DNA of 64,000 nt from Amorphophallus konjac (GCA_022559845.1 CM040121.1:567474140-567538139), one strand, 5' to 3'; shown: positions 1 through 12,033, numbered from the stretch's first letter. Numbers and translations are program-made. Notes: a model not told the origin generated them from the sequence alone.

Positions 1-123
1 ACTAATCTAGTCTTGTATGTGTCAATCTGTCCATCTGCACCGATTTTCCTTTTGAAAATCCACTTGCAGCCGATAGGGACTTTCCCTTTGGGTACATCAA
101 CTAAATTCCAAACTTTATCAGTT
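1..123 (-). pseudogene. copia reverse transcriptase, N-terminal fragment
   Basis: The minus strand encodes the start of the copia RT domain, including a motif of the type P-I-G-C-K-W-I-F-K followed by Y-K-T-R-L-V. This is the conserved N-terminal block of RVT_2 reverse transcriptases. It is out of frame with the integrase ORF to its right. One extra base near 125-135 places a stop codon between integrase and RT. The catalytic YVDD region lies beyond the left edge of the window. Confidence 0.8.
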
Positions 124-1089
124 TTACATGGACTGGATCTCTGAATCCATTACCTCTTGCCATTTCTCGGAGTCCGCACTACGGATCGTATCCTGGTAGG
201 ATTGAGGATCTCCATCCTTATCGATACATACCTTAGAGGATCTCTCTGAGACATGTCCAACATATCTCTCAGGTTCTCTTGGCAGTCTACCAGATCTCCG
301 TAGTGTCTGTGTTTCACTCTGAATAGGATCAACCGATACAGTCTCATCTAATGAGTTTGTGTCTACTGGTTGTGGTTCTTGGACCTCGTCCAATTCTATT
401 TGGCTCCCACTGTCTTTCTGGAGTAGATATTCTCTTTCTAGAAATACAGCTCTCTTAGCCACTAAGACCCTTTGCTCTGAAGGGTGATAAAAATAATATA
501 CAAATGTCTCCTTTGGATATCCCACAAACCTACACTTATCGGTTCTAGACTCAAGTTTATCACTATCGTTCCTATTTACATGGGCAGGACACCCCCAAAT
601 TTTAATGTGATTAAAATTTAGTTTCATGTCCTTCCATATCTCATATGATATACAAGGAACAGATTTACTTGAGATCATATTCAATAAATAAGTCATAGTC
701 TCTAATGCATAGTCCCATAGAGACAAAGATAGTCCTGACATAGACATCATGGATCGGACCATGTCTAACAAGGTCATGTTTCTCCTTTCGGATACGCCAT
801 TGTGTTGTGGTGTATACGGTGGAGTCCACTGAGAAACAATTCCATTGTCTTTAAGATAAGAAGTGAATTCATGGCTTAGGTATTCACCTCCTCGATCCGA
901 TTGAAGAGCCTTAATACTCTTACCAGTCTGTTTCTCTACTTTATTCTTGTATTCCTTAAACTTCTCAAAGGCTTGTGATTTATATCTCATTAAATACACA
1001 TAGCTATATCTCGAGAAGTCATCAATAAAAGAAATGAAATAGAGGTGACCCCCTTTTGCCTCCATGGACATGGGTCCACACACATCCAA
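124..1089 (-). pseudogene. copia integrase core and C-terminal region
   Basis: A 321-codon open frame covers the integrase catalytic core. The D,D-35-E triad is visible: D2 in the DVCGPM motif, D65 in QSDRGGEY and E101 in HNGVSERRN. The second spacing is exactly 35 residues. It continues through the WGCPAHV region and an acidic linker with a RRSGR motif towards RT. In the living element this enzyme would insert cDNA into host chromatin. The frame is broken from the zinc-binding part on its right by a frameshift near 1090, and from RT on its left by a stop at 124-126. Confidence 0.92.
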
Positions 1090-1289
1090 GTGTATGAGCT
1101 CGAGAAGGTCAACAGCCTCTCACCATGTCCACTAAAGGGAGCCTTGGTCATCTTCCCCATGAGACATGACTCACAGGTATCAAATGGCTTGTATTCGAAT
1201 GAATTCAAATACCCATTTGAGTGTAGGTGAGAGACTCTTTTCTCGTCTACATGACCAAGCCTACAATGCCATAGATATGCAGAATTCAC
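1090..1289 (-). pseudogene. copia integrase zinc-binding N-terminal domain (GAG-pre-integrase)
   Basis: The translated minus strand shows the HHCC pattern of copia integrases: LWHCRLGH, then a second H in the helix, then CESCLMGK. This domain helps multimerise integrase and bind cDNA ends. Near 1090-1100 the frame shifts relative to the catalytic core, so the two halves of integrase are no longer translated together. The domain follows the protease directly, as expected for Ty1/copia polyproteins. Confidence 0.85.
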
Positions 1290-1307
1290 TTCATCAGCAT
1301 TGGAAAT

Positions 1308-1694
1308 TTACATAACATTAGAACATGTATCTAATACATAAAGACCATTGACTAATGAACCATTGGCTATAACCAAACTATTATTCATTATAGAGCACCC
1401 AATGCTATTAAAAGTCAATGTATATCCAATGTTATACAAACCAGAGATTGAAATAATGTTCTTAATAATATTAGGAACATAATAACAGTCATTCAGCTCC
1501 AGAATGACTCCTGAAGGTAAACTGAGGCGTGCAGTTCCGACAGCTTTGGCAGCAACTAAAGCTCGATTGTCCATCCTCAGTTCAATCTCCTTTTTGCCCA
1601 GCTGCCTTCTATTTGCCAGCACCTGCACAGAGTTACAAATATGAGATACACATCCAGTATCCAATACCCATGATGTGGATTCCATATATGACAA
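1308..1694 (-). pseudogene. copia aspartic protease
   Basis: The 128-codon frame contains WVLDTGCVSHIC near its start, with the catalytic D-T-G at residues 12-14. The usual downstream blocks follow: a region ending YYVPNI, then the ISISGL segment. These match the retropepsin domain of copia gag-pol, which cuts the polyprotein in the particle. The element is inactive because of lesions on either side, but this domain itself is uninterrupted. It lies between the gag zinc knuckle and the integrase zinc domain, the normal order. Confidence 0.88.
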
Positions 1695-1723
1695 ATTAAG
1701 GTCTATGACAAAAATACCTTCAT

Positions 1724-2427
1724 TTAGAATTGATTTGCAATTCCTTTTCCAATGCCATGTTTCCCCCCATCGAAAACACTTGTCTTCTTTTTCATTCTTC
1801 TTGCCCTTCCCTTTGTCAACTTTGGCGAGTTACTTACCCATGGCCTTCTTCTTTCCCTTCCCTTTGTCATCTTTGGTGGATATCTGGGTGGCCTTCCTTT
1901 TCTTGTTAGCCCGGCCAACAATCATTACAGAAGAATATGGTTTATCTTTCTGCATAGTTCCTTCAGCACTCTTTAACATGTTGAGCAGCTCCGGGAGAGT
2001 TGCATCAGTTCTATTCAAGTAAAAGTTTATGATGAAGGAATAAAAGGAATCGTGCAATGACTGGAGTATAAGATCAATGCACAGTTCAAGATCCAACTTG
2101 AACCCCAATGCATTGAGTCTCTCAATCCACTCCATCATTTTCAGTACATGAGCCTATACTGAAGCACCCTCTGACATCCGTGTCCTGAAAAGCTTCTTGG
2201 AGATGTCATACCTCTCAATCCTACCCTGCTCCCCGAAGAGCTAGCGTGATTAAGAAGTATGCTTCTACAATCAGTCTTTTCAAATTACCACTGCATCTCG
2301 AGAGCCATAGAGGCCAACATGTAACATTGGGCAAGGGAAGAGTCTTCAGACCATTTGGCATAAGTCATTAACTCGCCCTCGTCGGCATCGGGAGCTGGCT
2401 CAGAATGAACCGTGACCAACACGTAGG
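1724..2427 (-). pseudogene. copia gag, C-terminal part
   Basis: Frames on the minus strand encode a UBN2-type copia Gag. One segment contains MMEWIERLNALG and a long helical stretch, then a basic linker rich in K/R. Near 1735-1780 there is a degenerate zinc knuckle in which the second cysteine of CX2CX4HX4C appears to be tryptophan (C-F-R-W...H...C), which would abolish zinc binding. Stops and shifts occur between 2140 and 2427. The N-terminal 39 codons are found at 49724-49840, on the far side of element A. Confidence 0.85.
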
Positions 2428-5400
2428 TGTGGGGATGTTTTTTGTTTGGGGTTTATTTCATTGGATTTATTAGGCGTGCTAGTCAACGGAGTGACAATTC
2501 ATTGTGCGCTCGACCTGACTCAGTCAGTCGATTGTGATATTCGTGTCGGGACCCGGAGTCCGTCATACCATAAAGGCTATGACGTTAATTACGTCCACCC
2601 AAAGAAGGACAACCCTTGATTAGTTGCCAAGAAAGGATGCCTCGGGGGCAAAAAGAGATAAGACTATCATGTCGACTCCGCTGACGGGATGCGAAACATG
2701 CATGGAAAATCGTGCTATACGGGATGTGATAACGGTGTTATGGCACAAATCCGGCGACATATCCCCTTCTTTTGGACCATGCCAAAGGGGAATATAGATC
2801 ATCCACCCACGGAGTGCCGGGATGGAAGCCAAAAGAAAGGCGGGCATAGCCTTGGATCCAAGAATGATTTGAATGTGACGGGACAGTGTCCGCTGCCATG
2901 GTGTTTATAGATATACCCTTAAGGGACCATTGGAGGACATGCAGTAGCAGAACTCCGAGGGTCAGCGGGGTGACAAAAGAAACATCGTATTCAGTATAAT
3001 GTAGGGGTAAAAGCCCCCATTAATGTATCTCCCGTGGACCTGGATGAAGAACCATGATTCCCTCGTAAAGCGATGAAGGTTGGCGTGAAGGTTGACATGA
3101 ATGGGACATTGAGTTTAGACTGGATTTGGGTTTAATGGAGTTGCTGAGATATCAGATATTTGGGTGGCAGCTGTTATTGAGATGAAACAGCATGGATAGG
3201 AGCCGGTGCGAGGGCCAAACGACGCGGTGGGATCCCGGCGCGGTGGGAAGATCAAGGGTTGTCGGCACGGTGGGCAACCGGCGTGGCTGGGTTGAAGAGG
3301 AGTCGGCGCGACGGCCACCCAGCGCGCCCTTCACACGGCGCGAGATTGGCGCCGGGAGGAGATGGCATTGGGAGTCATGTGGCGCCGGTAACTGCTTTCG
3401 TTGGTTTTTTTTAGGTATTGTGAGGGTTTATTATGAGTTCAAAGGGATCCTTTGTATTCAATGGGGATTCCATGGTAATAATTGGGTGAGATAGGAGATG
3501 AGGGTGGATTCGTTCACAAGGGGTTCAAGGAGACCATGTAACTGTAATGTATATTCCCCTGTGGCGGCCAAGATGTCATGAGATGGTATAGCTCAGCTCC
3601 TTGCCACGCAATTGGGGGTTAAATGCATAATTCCGGTGAAAACATCGTACTATGTGGTCGAGTAAAGTTCTGAATGAATTTTGACAGCACCTCCCCTTAT
3701 TTTGGGAGTATGCCAAAATGGTATTATAGGTCATCCACTCATGAAATGTCGGAGTGGAAACCAAAATAAGAGCCGGGCGTAGCCCGAGATCGAGGGGATC
3801 CAAATCATATGGGACTTTATCCCCCTGTTATGATATCCCCTGTACAGTCAATGGAGAACATGCAGTGGCAAAGCTCCATGACTTGATAGGGTTATAGAAT
3901 GTGGGGGAATTGACCCCTTTGATATGGCTCCTGTGAGGATAGAGGGAAGGATAGTGCATCTCCATAGGACAGGATATCATGAGCAAGGCTGGCCTGGCCT
4001 GACGGCATCGGCACGAACACATCAAAGTGGCCGAAAGGGGTGGAGGTATCGGCGCGAAGAAGAGGATGGGTTTCAGCGCGGCATGAGAAGCTCAGTCGAC
4101 ACGGCCAGACCTCGGCGCAAGACTTGCGCCGAGAGGGGTTCGCGCCGGGAGGCTTCCTGAAGTGGGGTTTTAGGGGGTTTGGAGGCAGAGGCTTTGGGGC
4201 CTTTTAAAAAGGGGGTTTGTTCAACGTTTGACGACCAGTTTGGACGATCGTAGAGAGGGTGATCCAGGGTAGAGACGACCTTCCTTCTGGGGCCTCACTA
4301 GGAGCAGAATCACGCACGGAAACTCACGATTCGGATTCGTCCCTCTTCATTTCATAGACGAGAAGTCATGAGATGGACTGTCTTAGGCTCTCATTGTGAG
4401 TATGAGGTTGAAAGAACATATGGTAGAAGAACCTTCAACAGACTTGGAAAACCAAATGGTAGAATGTGTCTAGTTATTAGTATCCACAGCATATAGTGAA
4501 CCTCGGATGCAGAGGTAGAAAGAAAAGGATAATGCAAGGGCAGAACTCAGCCCATCTTTCATTAACTATTTCATCTAAAACGGCGTACACGAATTCAAAT
4601 CAGGAGGAAAAATCCCACCCAAAAAAAACATACACACCGACTCTATCCCTGAGAACAGGGTTACATTGGCATTCAATGCTACTAGAGCAAAGATGCTCGA
4701 AAGTAGAGATACAAACGAAAAGGGGAGAACAATATTCAGACAGAAGAAAAGGGGGGAGAAGAACTGTAGCCCCTCGGGGCGTCGGACGGCACACCCCACC
4801 TTGCTTCTTCCTTCGAGCCTCTGCCTCTCTCTTTTCTTCAGCTTCTATGGAGGGCTCTCGAGATCCCCCTTTCTTTCAGTGGCTAAAAAAAACTCTCCTC
4901 CTTTTTCCTTCCTTTTTTTCTATCCCTGTATCTTCTTCTTCTATCTCCCTTCTTCTCTCTCTTTTTTTTTTGTTTTCGAAGGGCAGCCTTCTTATAGAGG
5001 GATGACGCTCATCCTATCGGCCTGAGCTCCCCGGCGCGCCAGCATCTGTCTTCCCGCCGTGGGCAGCCCTCGGCGCGCCTCAGCTCACATTGGGCTTGGC
5101 CCATTTTCTGTCATCCAGCGCAGGATCCATCTAATGGGCTCTTTCAGACAGTGGGCTTCTTGGCATATGTATTTATCCTTCATGGGGCTTGTTTAACACC
5201 TTGCGTTCACAAACACGTGTGAGTTACTGTGAATCCCACCTTCGGAGAATCAGAATTGTCTGAGCATCCCTTTTCAGCAGGCATATGATTGCCTGAATAT
5301 TGGTATGGTTTTATCAGCCTGACTATCTGAATGATAGCAGTACTGGACAGCGGCCTAGCCAGGGATGGCTTTAGCCGAACAAAGTGTTAGGAGTAGTGAG

Positions 5401-5516
5401 TCTCTTCTATTCTGATTCTCAGAACTTCCAGGGATGGTACAGGAGCCGCAACTCTGATCATCTTTTAGATCCTCGAGTCTGCTTTGGTCTCTCCTGGCAT
5501 ATTTTAGGTATCAACA
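2428..5516 (-). repeat. Element A 3' LTR
   Basis: This 3,089-bp direct repeat is collinear with 46639-49723 and differs by scattered changes that are often C/T or G/A transitions. On the minus strand a TATA-like TATAAG lies near 4991, upstream of a pyrimidine/purine-rich tract, as expected for an LTR promoter. It contains several GGCGCG-type GC-rich patches. Small ORFs in it have no recognisable homology and are not called. Confidence 0.93.
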
Positions 5517-5531
5517 AATGCCCCCCACCCG
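5517..5531 (-). promoter_or_regulatory. Element A polypurine tract
   Basis: Immediately inside the 3' LTR the minus strand is purine-rich (GGGTGGGGGGCATT), the position expected of the plus-strand primer for reverse transcription. It fixes the orientation of A as minus. Confidence 0.75.
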
Positions 5532-5866
5532 CATGTGGCGTAAGCGAAGGATGAGTGACACGGGATGTGCGGGTGTACATTACACAGCACCTCGTAATTT
5601 CTTCAGGTCTGCTCCTGCTCATTATTCATTTTTTTTGTGACTCTGAGTCTTCATTCTATTTGTATAATCCCAGTACTTGGTCGGTATACTTGGATAGCTA
5701 CCCGCATTTTTGATTTGATCTTCTGATTGCAACACTCCTCTGGGTAAGTCAAACGGCGTCGCAAACGATCTCGGCACACGCGTCTCAGCGCGGCCATGGT
5801 CTCGACGCGATAGATTTCGACGCGGTGGCTCCCGGCGCGCCTTCTTCTATTGACACTCTCGGCGCG
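5532..5866 (+). other. Upstream region of the antisense gene in element A
   Basis: About 335 bases lie between the polypurine tract and the first credible exon of the opposite-strand gene. I see no clear domain. Plus-strand promoter elements for the antisense gene would have to lie here or in the LTR. GC-rich SGGCGCG patches near 5760-5885 resemble those inside the LTR. Confidence 0.4.
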
Positions 5867-8242
5867 ATGCTGCCTTCGGCGCGGGGAGGTAAGTCCTCTT
5901 CAGTTGACATGTAGAGTGGTTCATTGCTCAGTTCTTTTATAACGGCATGCGCTTCATTTGATAGACCATCCAGACATAAAGCAGCGGGGACTTTATAGAA
6001 AAATCATCTCCCAGGCCCAGAAGCCGGAATATTTTGAGGTTCCCGCACCGGTACCAACCACTACTCCATTGCCACCTGGCAAAAAGAGAGAGGCCTCCGC
6101 GATGAAAGTTGCAATAGGCCGAGCGAAGAAAGCTCAGAAAACCTCTTCCAAGCAGCCTTCGACTGGTGCGGCTAAGACTCCTCTGCCTGAAGTGCCATCG
6201 TTCGAGCAGTTTGCCGCTCAGAAAGAGGCCACTCAGCAGGCGGCTGAAGGTGACATTACTTTCTCTCGCGGTCTAAAGGAGTGTTCTTTTCATGACGTCT
6301 TCATTTTTGACGCCTTCTTTGTTTGACCTCAGCTCAAGGAGCGGTCGACACCACCCCACATGCTGAAGAAGGTGTCTTGGAGGCGGGAGAGATAGGGTCT
6401 TCTACCATAGCCGCGGTAGGGGCGACCAAAACAGCTGCAGCCACAGGGGAGAGTCTCCCCGCTGCTGATGAGGATGTCAGACGCCCTTCTGCTACACCTG
6501 CCAGTGAGGCTGAGGGTGAGCCACGTGACTGTCATCCTTCTGACTCTTCTCTCTTATTGATCCTTTTGTCCCGCCTTATGTATATGTCTGTTGCAATGGT
6601 AGGAGTGGTTAGCACAGTAGTTGAGGCGCCTGCCGTGGATGCTCCTTCACAGCCCGAAGGACATAAGACTGTGCTAGAGAAAGGTGTTATCCCATTGCGG
6701 CGTGTAGTCACCCGCTCGGCATCTCGCCAGGCGATAGAGGAGGCGGGCCAACCTGAGATCAGCATAGATATTTCCTCCAGTAGCTCCGCCACCCATTCTG
6801 ATGAAGAAATTGACTATCATTCTTCAGAAAGTGACGAAGAAGCCCCTGCGGCAGCCAGCAAAGGGGCAGCGGCACCCTTCATGCCGTTGAGTGGTCCTAT
6901 GATTTTTAGTCCTCCGAGGTTGCTGATGACATCATCGGAGGGAATGATGCAGGTGGAGTTCGCCGGACTGGACATGGAGGTGGAGATAACCCCTCCTTTT
7001 GTTGCTTCATCTGCAGAGTTGGAATCTTCCATGCAGGTGCTTGAAGAGATGGATGCTGCAGCCAAAGTAAGTTCTGCTCGCCCCTCTGCAGAGCCGCATA
7101 TCTTTTCATTCTTTTCTGCCATCCTGGTGCTTACTGGGATCTTGTTCCAGGAGCCTTACACCGCCATTCACCCTCCGGTATCGCCTTCTGGTGCTATCGT
7201 GGTTTCGTCAGAGGCTTCGGATGTGCTACCGCTGGCCACCGTGTCTTCTTCAGGGGTAGTTACCATACTTTGCCCTGTGCCAGTAAGAGTACACGTAGCT
7301 GCTGAAGTATCATCAATGGAGCCGAGCCCGCTGGGAGAAAGTCTCGCCCTGGTGCCAACAATAGAGTTGAGAGCCAAAGCCGACCCGTCACGGGGTTCTG
7401 CCTTTGTCCCGACGGCCATAATGATCATTGCGCCTGACTCTGCAGCTCCATCCGTGCCAGAAATAGAGTCAGAACCTATGCCTCTTCCAGCATCTGTGGA
7501 AGAAAGTTCTTCAAGGAGCCCGACGGAGCAAGAGCATGCTGCCGTGGTACCTGCTACTTCAGCCCTGGCGGCCGTTCCATCTTCTTCTTTCATGTCAGAT
7601 ATTGGCTTATGGGCCTCCATAGACAGGGAGGTGACCTTTGAGGTGGCTCCGGTAGCCTCCCTGGGCTTCACTTCATCGGAGGAGTTTGTTTGGCAGTATT
7701 TGGGGATGTTGCGCCAGGTCATGGAATCTCAGCCGACCCTATCTTACCCCCAGCTGAAGGAAGAGGCCGAGCGACTGACGATCGGGCTGCAGGCATTAGG
7801 CTGTCCTTTGGACACCTGGACCCAGCGGGTGATGTTCCTGCTAAAATTTATAAACCGCCGGGACTTTCTTGGGAGAGTGATGAACGACCGACTAGCGGCC
7901 ATCAAGCTGCAGAAAGCTGACTGTCGGGCAGAGCTAACATCTCTGATCTCTGATCTTCAGAAGAGCAAAGCTCATGTTGAAGCTTTTGCTGCTTGGCCAC
8001 ATATTCTACGTAGCCGATGAGAAGAACTCCGGGCTGAATTGGTCACCATTGAAGCTGAGATACCACAGTTGGAGGCTACAAAAGTCCAAGGCATCGAGGA
8101 AACTTCTTTATTGGAGGGTCGGGTCGCGTCCCTAGAGACTGAGGTGACTCGCGTTCAGGAGGAAGAAATGCAGCTCCATGAACTGGGAGCGGCTCCACAT
8201 GTTGGGCTCATTGACTTTGCAGATATTTTCAGGCGGTCTTAG
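5867..8242 (+). pseudogene. Opposite-strand (antisense) gene of Tat element A, with GT-AG introns
   Basis: This gene lies on the strand opposite to gag-pol, between the tandem repeats and the 3' LTR, where Tat elements such as Grande and Retand carry an antisense ORF of unclear function. Candidate exons are 5867-5888, 5965-6249, 6333-6515, 6603-7066 and 7151-8242. The introns are short (76, 83, 87 and 84 bp) and bounded by GT...AG. Removing the 83-bp intron shifts the frame exactly so that two otherwise separate ORFs join. The spliced length is 2,046 nt, a multiple of three. The protein has a basic Lys/Arg-rich N-terminal segment, a low-complexity acidic/Ser/Ala/Pro-rich middle, and a C-terminal coiled-coil-like region. 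One in-frame TGA at 8018-8020 interrupts the coiled coil. The true start is uncertain, and a typical N-terminal domain of the family may be missing. Confidence 0.7.
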
Positions 8243-8671
8243 CTGATCTGCCTTTGTAATTTACCCTCTTCGAAGGGCCCCTTTTGTATTCATCCCTTCC
8301 CTTTTTGTAATGAAATACAAGCTTCCTTCACTATTTTTGGTGTCCATCTTTGCACTTATATTCTGTCTCATCTGGTGGCAATTTTGGCGACCTGCTTGGA
8401 AGCGCACCCATGTCTGTGCCGCAGGAGAGCGTCCACCCTTTCAAGGAAAGGATGGGGGCCTCGCTCCACCACGTGACGGGGCTCCAGAGGTTGCCAAATT
8501 GGTGCAGACGTAAGTCTTGCCGACAAGAAACGTCGGAAATACGACTGCTGGCTAATGAGAGGTCCATCCAGGATAGGCTTTATCGTTGGTGGGGCAACTA
8601 ATGGGAGTGCGACTTAGAGGCGTAGCATATACCTTATAGTAATCCCATTATTGACCCTGGTTTGGGGAAAT
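8243..8671. other. Non-coding 3' region of element A
   Basis: This stretch follows the antisense gene stop and precedes the 78-bp array. I find no domain. Near 8254-8310 it may hold the 3' untranslated region of the antisense transcript (T-rich, with an AATGAAAT-like signal at about 8310). Confidence 0.4.
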
Positions 8672-9805
8672 GTTGGCCGACCTTGTTGATGATGACAAGG
8701 GTCGAAAAGGTAGCGCCCGGTCTTGCCGATGGTGACAAGGGTCGGAAAGGGTAGACGGTCTTGCCGATGGTGACAAGGATCGAAAAGGGTAGCGACCGTG
8801 CCGATGGTGGCAAGGGTCAAAAAGGGTAGACGGTCTTGTCGATGGTGATAAGGACCGGAAAGGGTAGCGACCGATCTTGCCGATGGTGACAAGGGTCGAA
8901 AAGGGTAGCGACCGTGCCGATGGTGACAAGGGTCGAAAAGGGTAGACGGTCTTGCTGATGGTGTCAAGGACCGGAAAGGGTAGCGACCGATCTTGTCGAT
9001 GGTGACAAGGGTCGAAAGGGTAGACGGTCTTGCCGATGGTGACAAGGACCGGAAAGAGTAGCAATCGATCTTGCCGATGGTGACAAGGGTCGAAAGGGTA
9101 GACGGTCTTGCCGATGGTGACAAGGACCGGAAAGGATAGCGACCGATCTTGCCGATGGTGACAAGGGTCGAAAGGGTAGACGATATTGCCGATGGTGACA
9201 AGGACCGGAAAGGGTAGCTACCGATCTTGCCGATGGTGACAAGGGTCGAAAGGGTAGACGGTCTTGCCGATGGTGACAAGGACCGGAAAGGGTAGCGACC
9301 GATCTTGCCGATGGTGACAAGGGTCGAAAGGGTAGACGGTCTTGCCGATGGTGACAAGGAGCGGAAAGGGTAGCGACCGATCTTGCCGATGGTGACAAGG
9401 GTCGAAAGGGTAGACGGTCTTGCCGATGGTGACGAGGATCGAAAAGGGTAGCGACCGATCTTGTCGATGGTGACAAGGGTCGAAAGGGTAGACGGTCTTG
9501 CCGATGGTGACAAGGACTGGAAAGGGTAGCGATCGATCTTGCCGATGGTGACAAGGGTCGAAAGGGTAGACGGTCTTGCCGATGGTGACAAGGACCGGAA
9601 AGGGTAGCGGCCGATCTTGCCGATGGTGACAAGGGTCGAAATGGTAGACGGTCTTGTCGATGGTGATAAGGACCGGAAAGGGTAGCAACCAATCTTGCCG
9701 ATGGTGACAAGTGTCGAAAGGGTAGACGGTCTTGCCGATGGTGACAAGGACCGGAAAGGGTAGCGACCGATCTTGCCGATGGTGACAAGGGTCGAAAAGG
9801 GTAGA
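8672..9805. repeat. 78-bp tandem array (37+41 bp dimer) in the element A 3' UTR
   Basis: About 14 copies of a 78-bp unit are present. Each unit is a dimer of two related subunits of about 37 and 41 bp that share the core CCGATGGTGACAAGG. The period is clear from identical landmarks at 9241 and 9319. Because 78 is divisible by three, all three minus-strand frames stay open and give spurious proteins of 258-377 residues with a 26-residue repeat. These are not genes. Tandem arrays in the 3' UTR are known for Tat elements and can seed satellite DNA. Confidence 0.95.
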
Positions 9806-9861
9806 TGGAAGTGGAATGATGAACGAGGGCAGCCTCGCTACTACATCATCATCATCATTTT

Positions 9862-12033
9862 TGATGCAGGACGGGACCACGGACACGACAAGCTCGCGAT
9901 CGTCCCTTAACGAGGGAAGCGTCGGATGTGCGCGGTTGAGAAACCGGCAATGAGCTAGGGTGGTCGGCTCTCTTTTGCACCCGGATCGGGTCACGGGACG
10001 GCTTCGCTCTCTCTCGCAGCAGTGATATTATAAATTGAAGGCGAGCTAGGTATCCCTACACATGCTCTCTAGCAGCGGCATATAAAGCATATAAAGAATT
10101 AAGCTAATGCCAAGTGTAAGGGTGAAGGCGATACCTCCACGCTCTCGGCGTGGCGAAGACGGCACCCGGCCAAAGCTCGTACTCCCGGGAACTTAGTACA
10201 TTATGTTTACAGCAGTACAAATAAGCCCACTCCACGCATGGAGGTAAAGGGCGACACACGTGGGCTCGGGAGGACCAAGTTCGGGTTGACGGGCGGTTTC
10301 GGGCAATGCTTCGGCTTCACGCGTACTCGTGCTAGTGGGGGCCCACGTATTGACCGGAGGGGTCGTGTGGGGCCTGATGACTCCTCTGTTGCGGAGACAC
10401 CTGGAAAGCGTTCCCCTGGGATGGCGAGCTGCTGGAACGACCGCCGGACGCCGGGCGGCCCTCGGACGACGCTCGCTGGGAACTCGGCCACGAACCTGAA
10501 AGTTCTGTTTGCAGGCGCGTGACTCGGAGAAAACTGCTGCTACGATCAGCCCCGCCGTCGGAATGCGACGAGATTAGCGCCGTTGGAAAGCTGACTCAGA
10601 ATACTTCGACGTAGGGGTCTTCAAAAAAAATAATCAGATCTGTATTTCTGATCATGTATTTTACAAGCTTGCTGGAATCTGGCCAGAATTGCAGGAGCAG
10701 GTTCTGACTTCTCTGAAGATCGACGTTGACCGGGGAGAAGACCTCCGAATCTGGAAATGATTTCTTCAGTAAAGTTGAAGGTCTCTGAGAGAGGAATCCG
10801 GGACTATTTTTGGTTTTTTGATTGAATAAGAAATGGATTTTATGGGATGTTTTTACTAGACCTGAGTCGGATCTGGGAAACTATGGGTAGACTGTTCTTG
10901 GGAACTTGGACGAAATTTGAAAAATACCTAGAGACCTTATCAAAACTTAAAAAAATTCCTGATGGTAGATATATGTGGAAAGAACTCCCAATAAATTTGG
11001 GCGACCCAACAAAAATAAAAAGATGGTTCGAATGGGGTAAACTCAGAGCTGATGAACAGTAAACAGAACCAGGACAGATCTGGAACTTGGACTTGGACGA
11101 AAATCAAAAAAATAGCTAAAGGATGAATTTTGACGTGATTTTTTTTGTGGGGATAAGGGTTCTAGAGGGGAACCAACCCTGAAATTTTGAGCTTCAGAAG
11201 ATGAAGGGAGTGATAGCAGGAATTCGGAGAAGAAGGATCTGTCCTGAGTGGACAGAACACCGAAATCGTTGGCAACGACGCGTCGGCGGCGAGACGATGG
11301 CGGCGGCGATCACCGGAGTTGCTTCAGATGCTGGAGGGGATCAAGGGGGAAGGGATTACACTCTAGAAAGGGGAGAGGGGGTGGAGGAACCAGGGAGAGA
11401 GAGGGGAGGGGCGCAAATCTCATTTGGGGGCAAATGCCTATTTTCTCTTCATTAATTCATTCAATATGAAAAATACAACCTTATATAGGATGCCAACCAA
11501 ACTCAACCTCAACCCTTGGATCTAGGGGTTTGGATTGAAGGGCTGGGATACAATGTGAATCACACATTTAATACATTAGTTTAATCTAATTTGACCATGC
11601 TTATTCAACCTTGGACTAGATCCATTCAAACACCACCTAACAAGCCTAATAAGGCCAAAAGAGGGGGCGCCCCCTTCATGGGCCTCTCTTGGGCCTAGGC
11701 TGGTCCAAGGCCAGCCAACCCAATCCAATAACTCATGTCTAGACTTGGGCCTTCCAAGTCTTGGTGGTCCATGAGAGGGAGTGGCCCAATTGGGCCATAA
11801 ATGACTAATATGGTCCATAAGGGTAGCATTTGGTCCAATATGAAATAGGCTTTCTAATTGACTCTACTAATGGCAATCTAACTTTGGACTTGACATAACA
11901 AATGGCCCATTGGCTTGATATAAGCCATACAAGGAGCCCAAAAGAAAGAAATTACACAATTACAACTTCATACAAGCCATAACACACAAATACACTTCAC
12001 CCGTGTATGGAAATCGCCTTTGATGCCCCATCA
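9862..12033 (-). repeat. Element B 3' LTR
   Basis: This 2,172-bp repeat is nearly identical to 14051-16221. On the minus strand it starts TGATGGGGCATC and ends GCATCA. A minus-strand TATA box (TATATAA) lies at about 11481-11488. Its ends are closely related to the LTRs of element C, while the middle has diverged. Confidence 0.93.

Larger units (their letters stand above)
1..2427 (-). mobile_element. Ty1/copia retrotransposon X, gag-pol part, interrupted by element A
   Basis: The minus strand reads gag, protease, integrase and the start of reverse transcriptase in copia order (integrase before RT), running off the left edge. The gag reading frame stops at 2427, where the 5-bp sequence gtagg marks the insertion of element A. 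The same frame resumes at 49724 after the second gtagg copy, so both parts belong to one element. Several frameshifts and stops show it is dead. The copia lineage was not determined. Confidence 0.9.

Noticed and set aside
4496..5025. ORFs of 119-169 codons in the element A LTR
   Set aside because: Both LTR copies show them, and they cross a C/T-rich tract and the TATA region. No domain is recognisable.
7168..7722. 184-codon minus-strand ORF within the antisense gene
   Set aside because: Shadow of the low-complexity Ser/Ala-rich region. The plus-strand frame with consistent introns is the better explanation.
8672..9805. Possible CRISPR array
   Set aside because: Repeats are contiguous related units without unique spacers, in a plant retrotransposon.
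8614..9994. Three overlapping minus-strand ORFs of 258-377 codons
   Set aside because: They are the same 78-bp tandem repeat read in three frames. The period is divisible by three, so stops are absent by construction.
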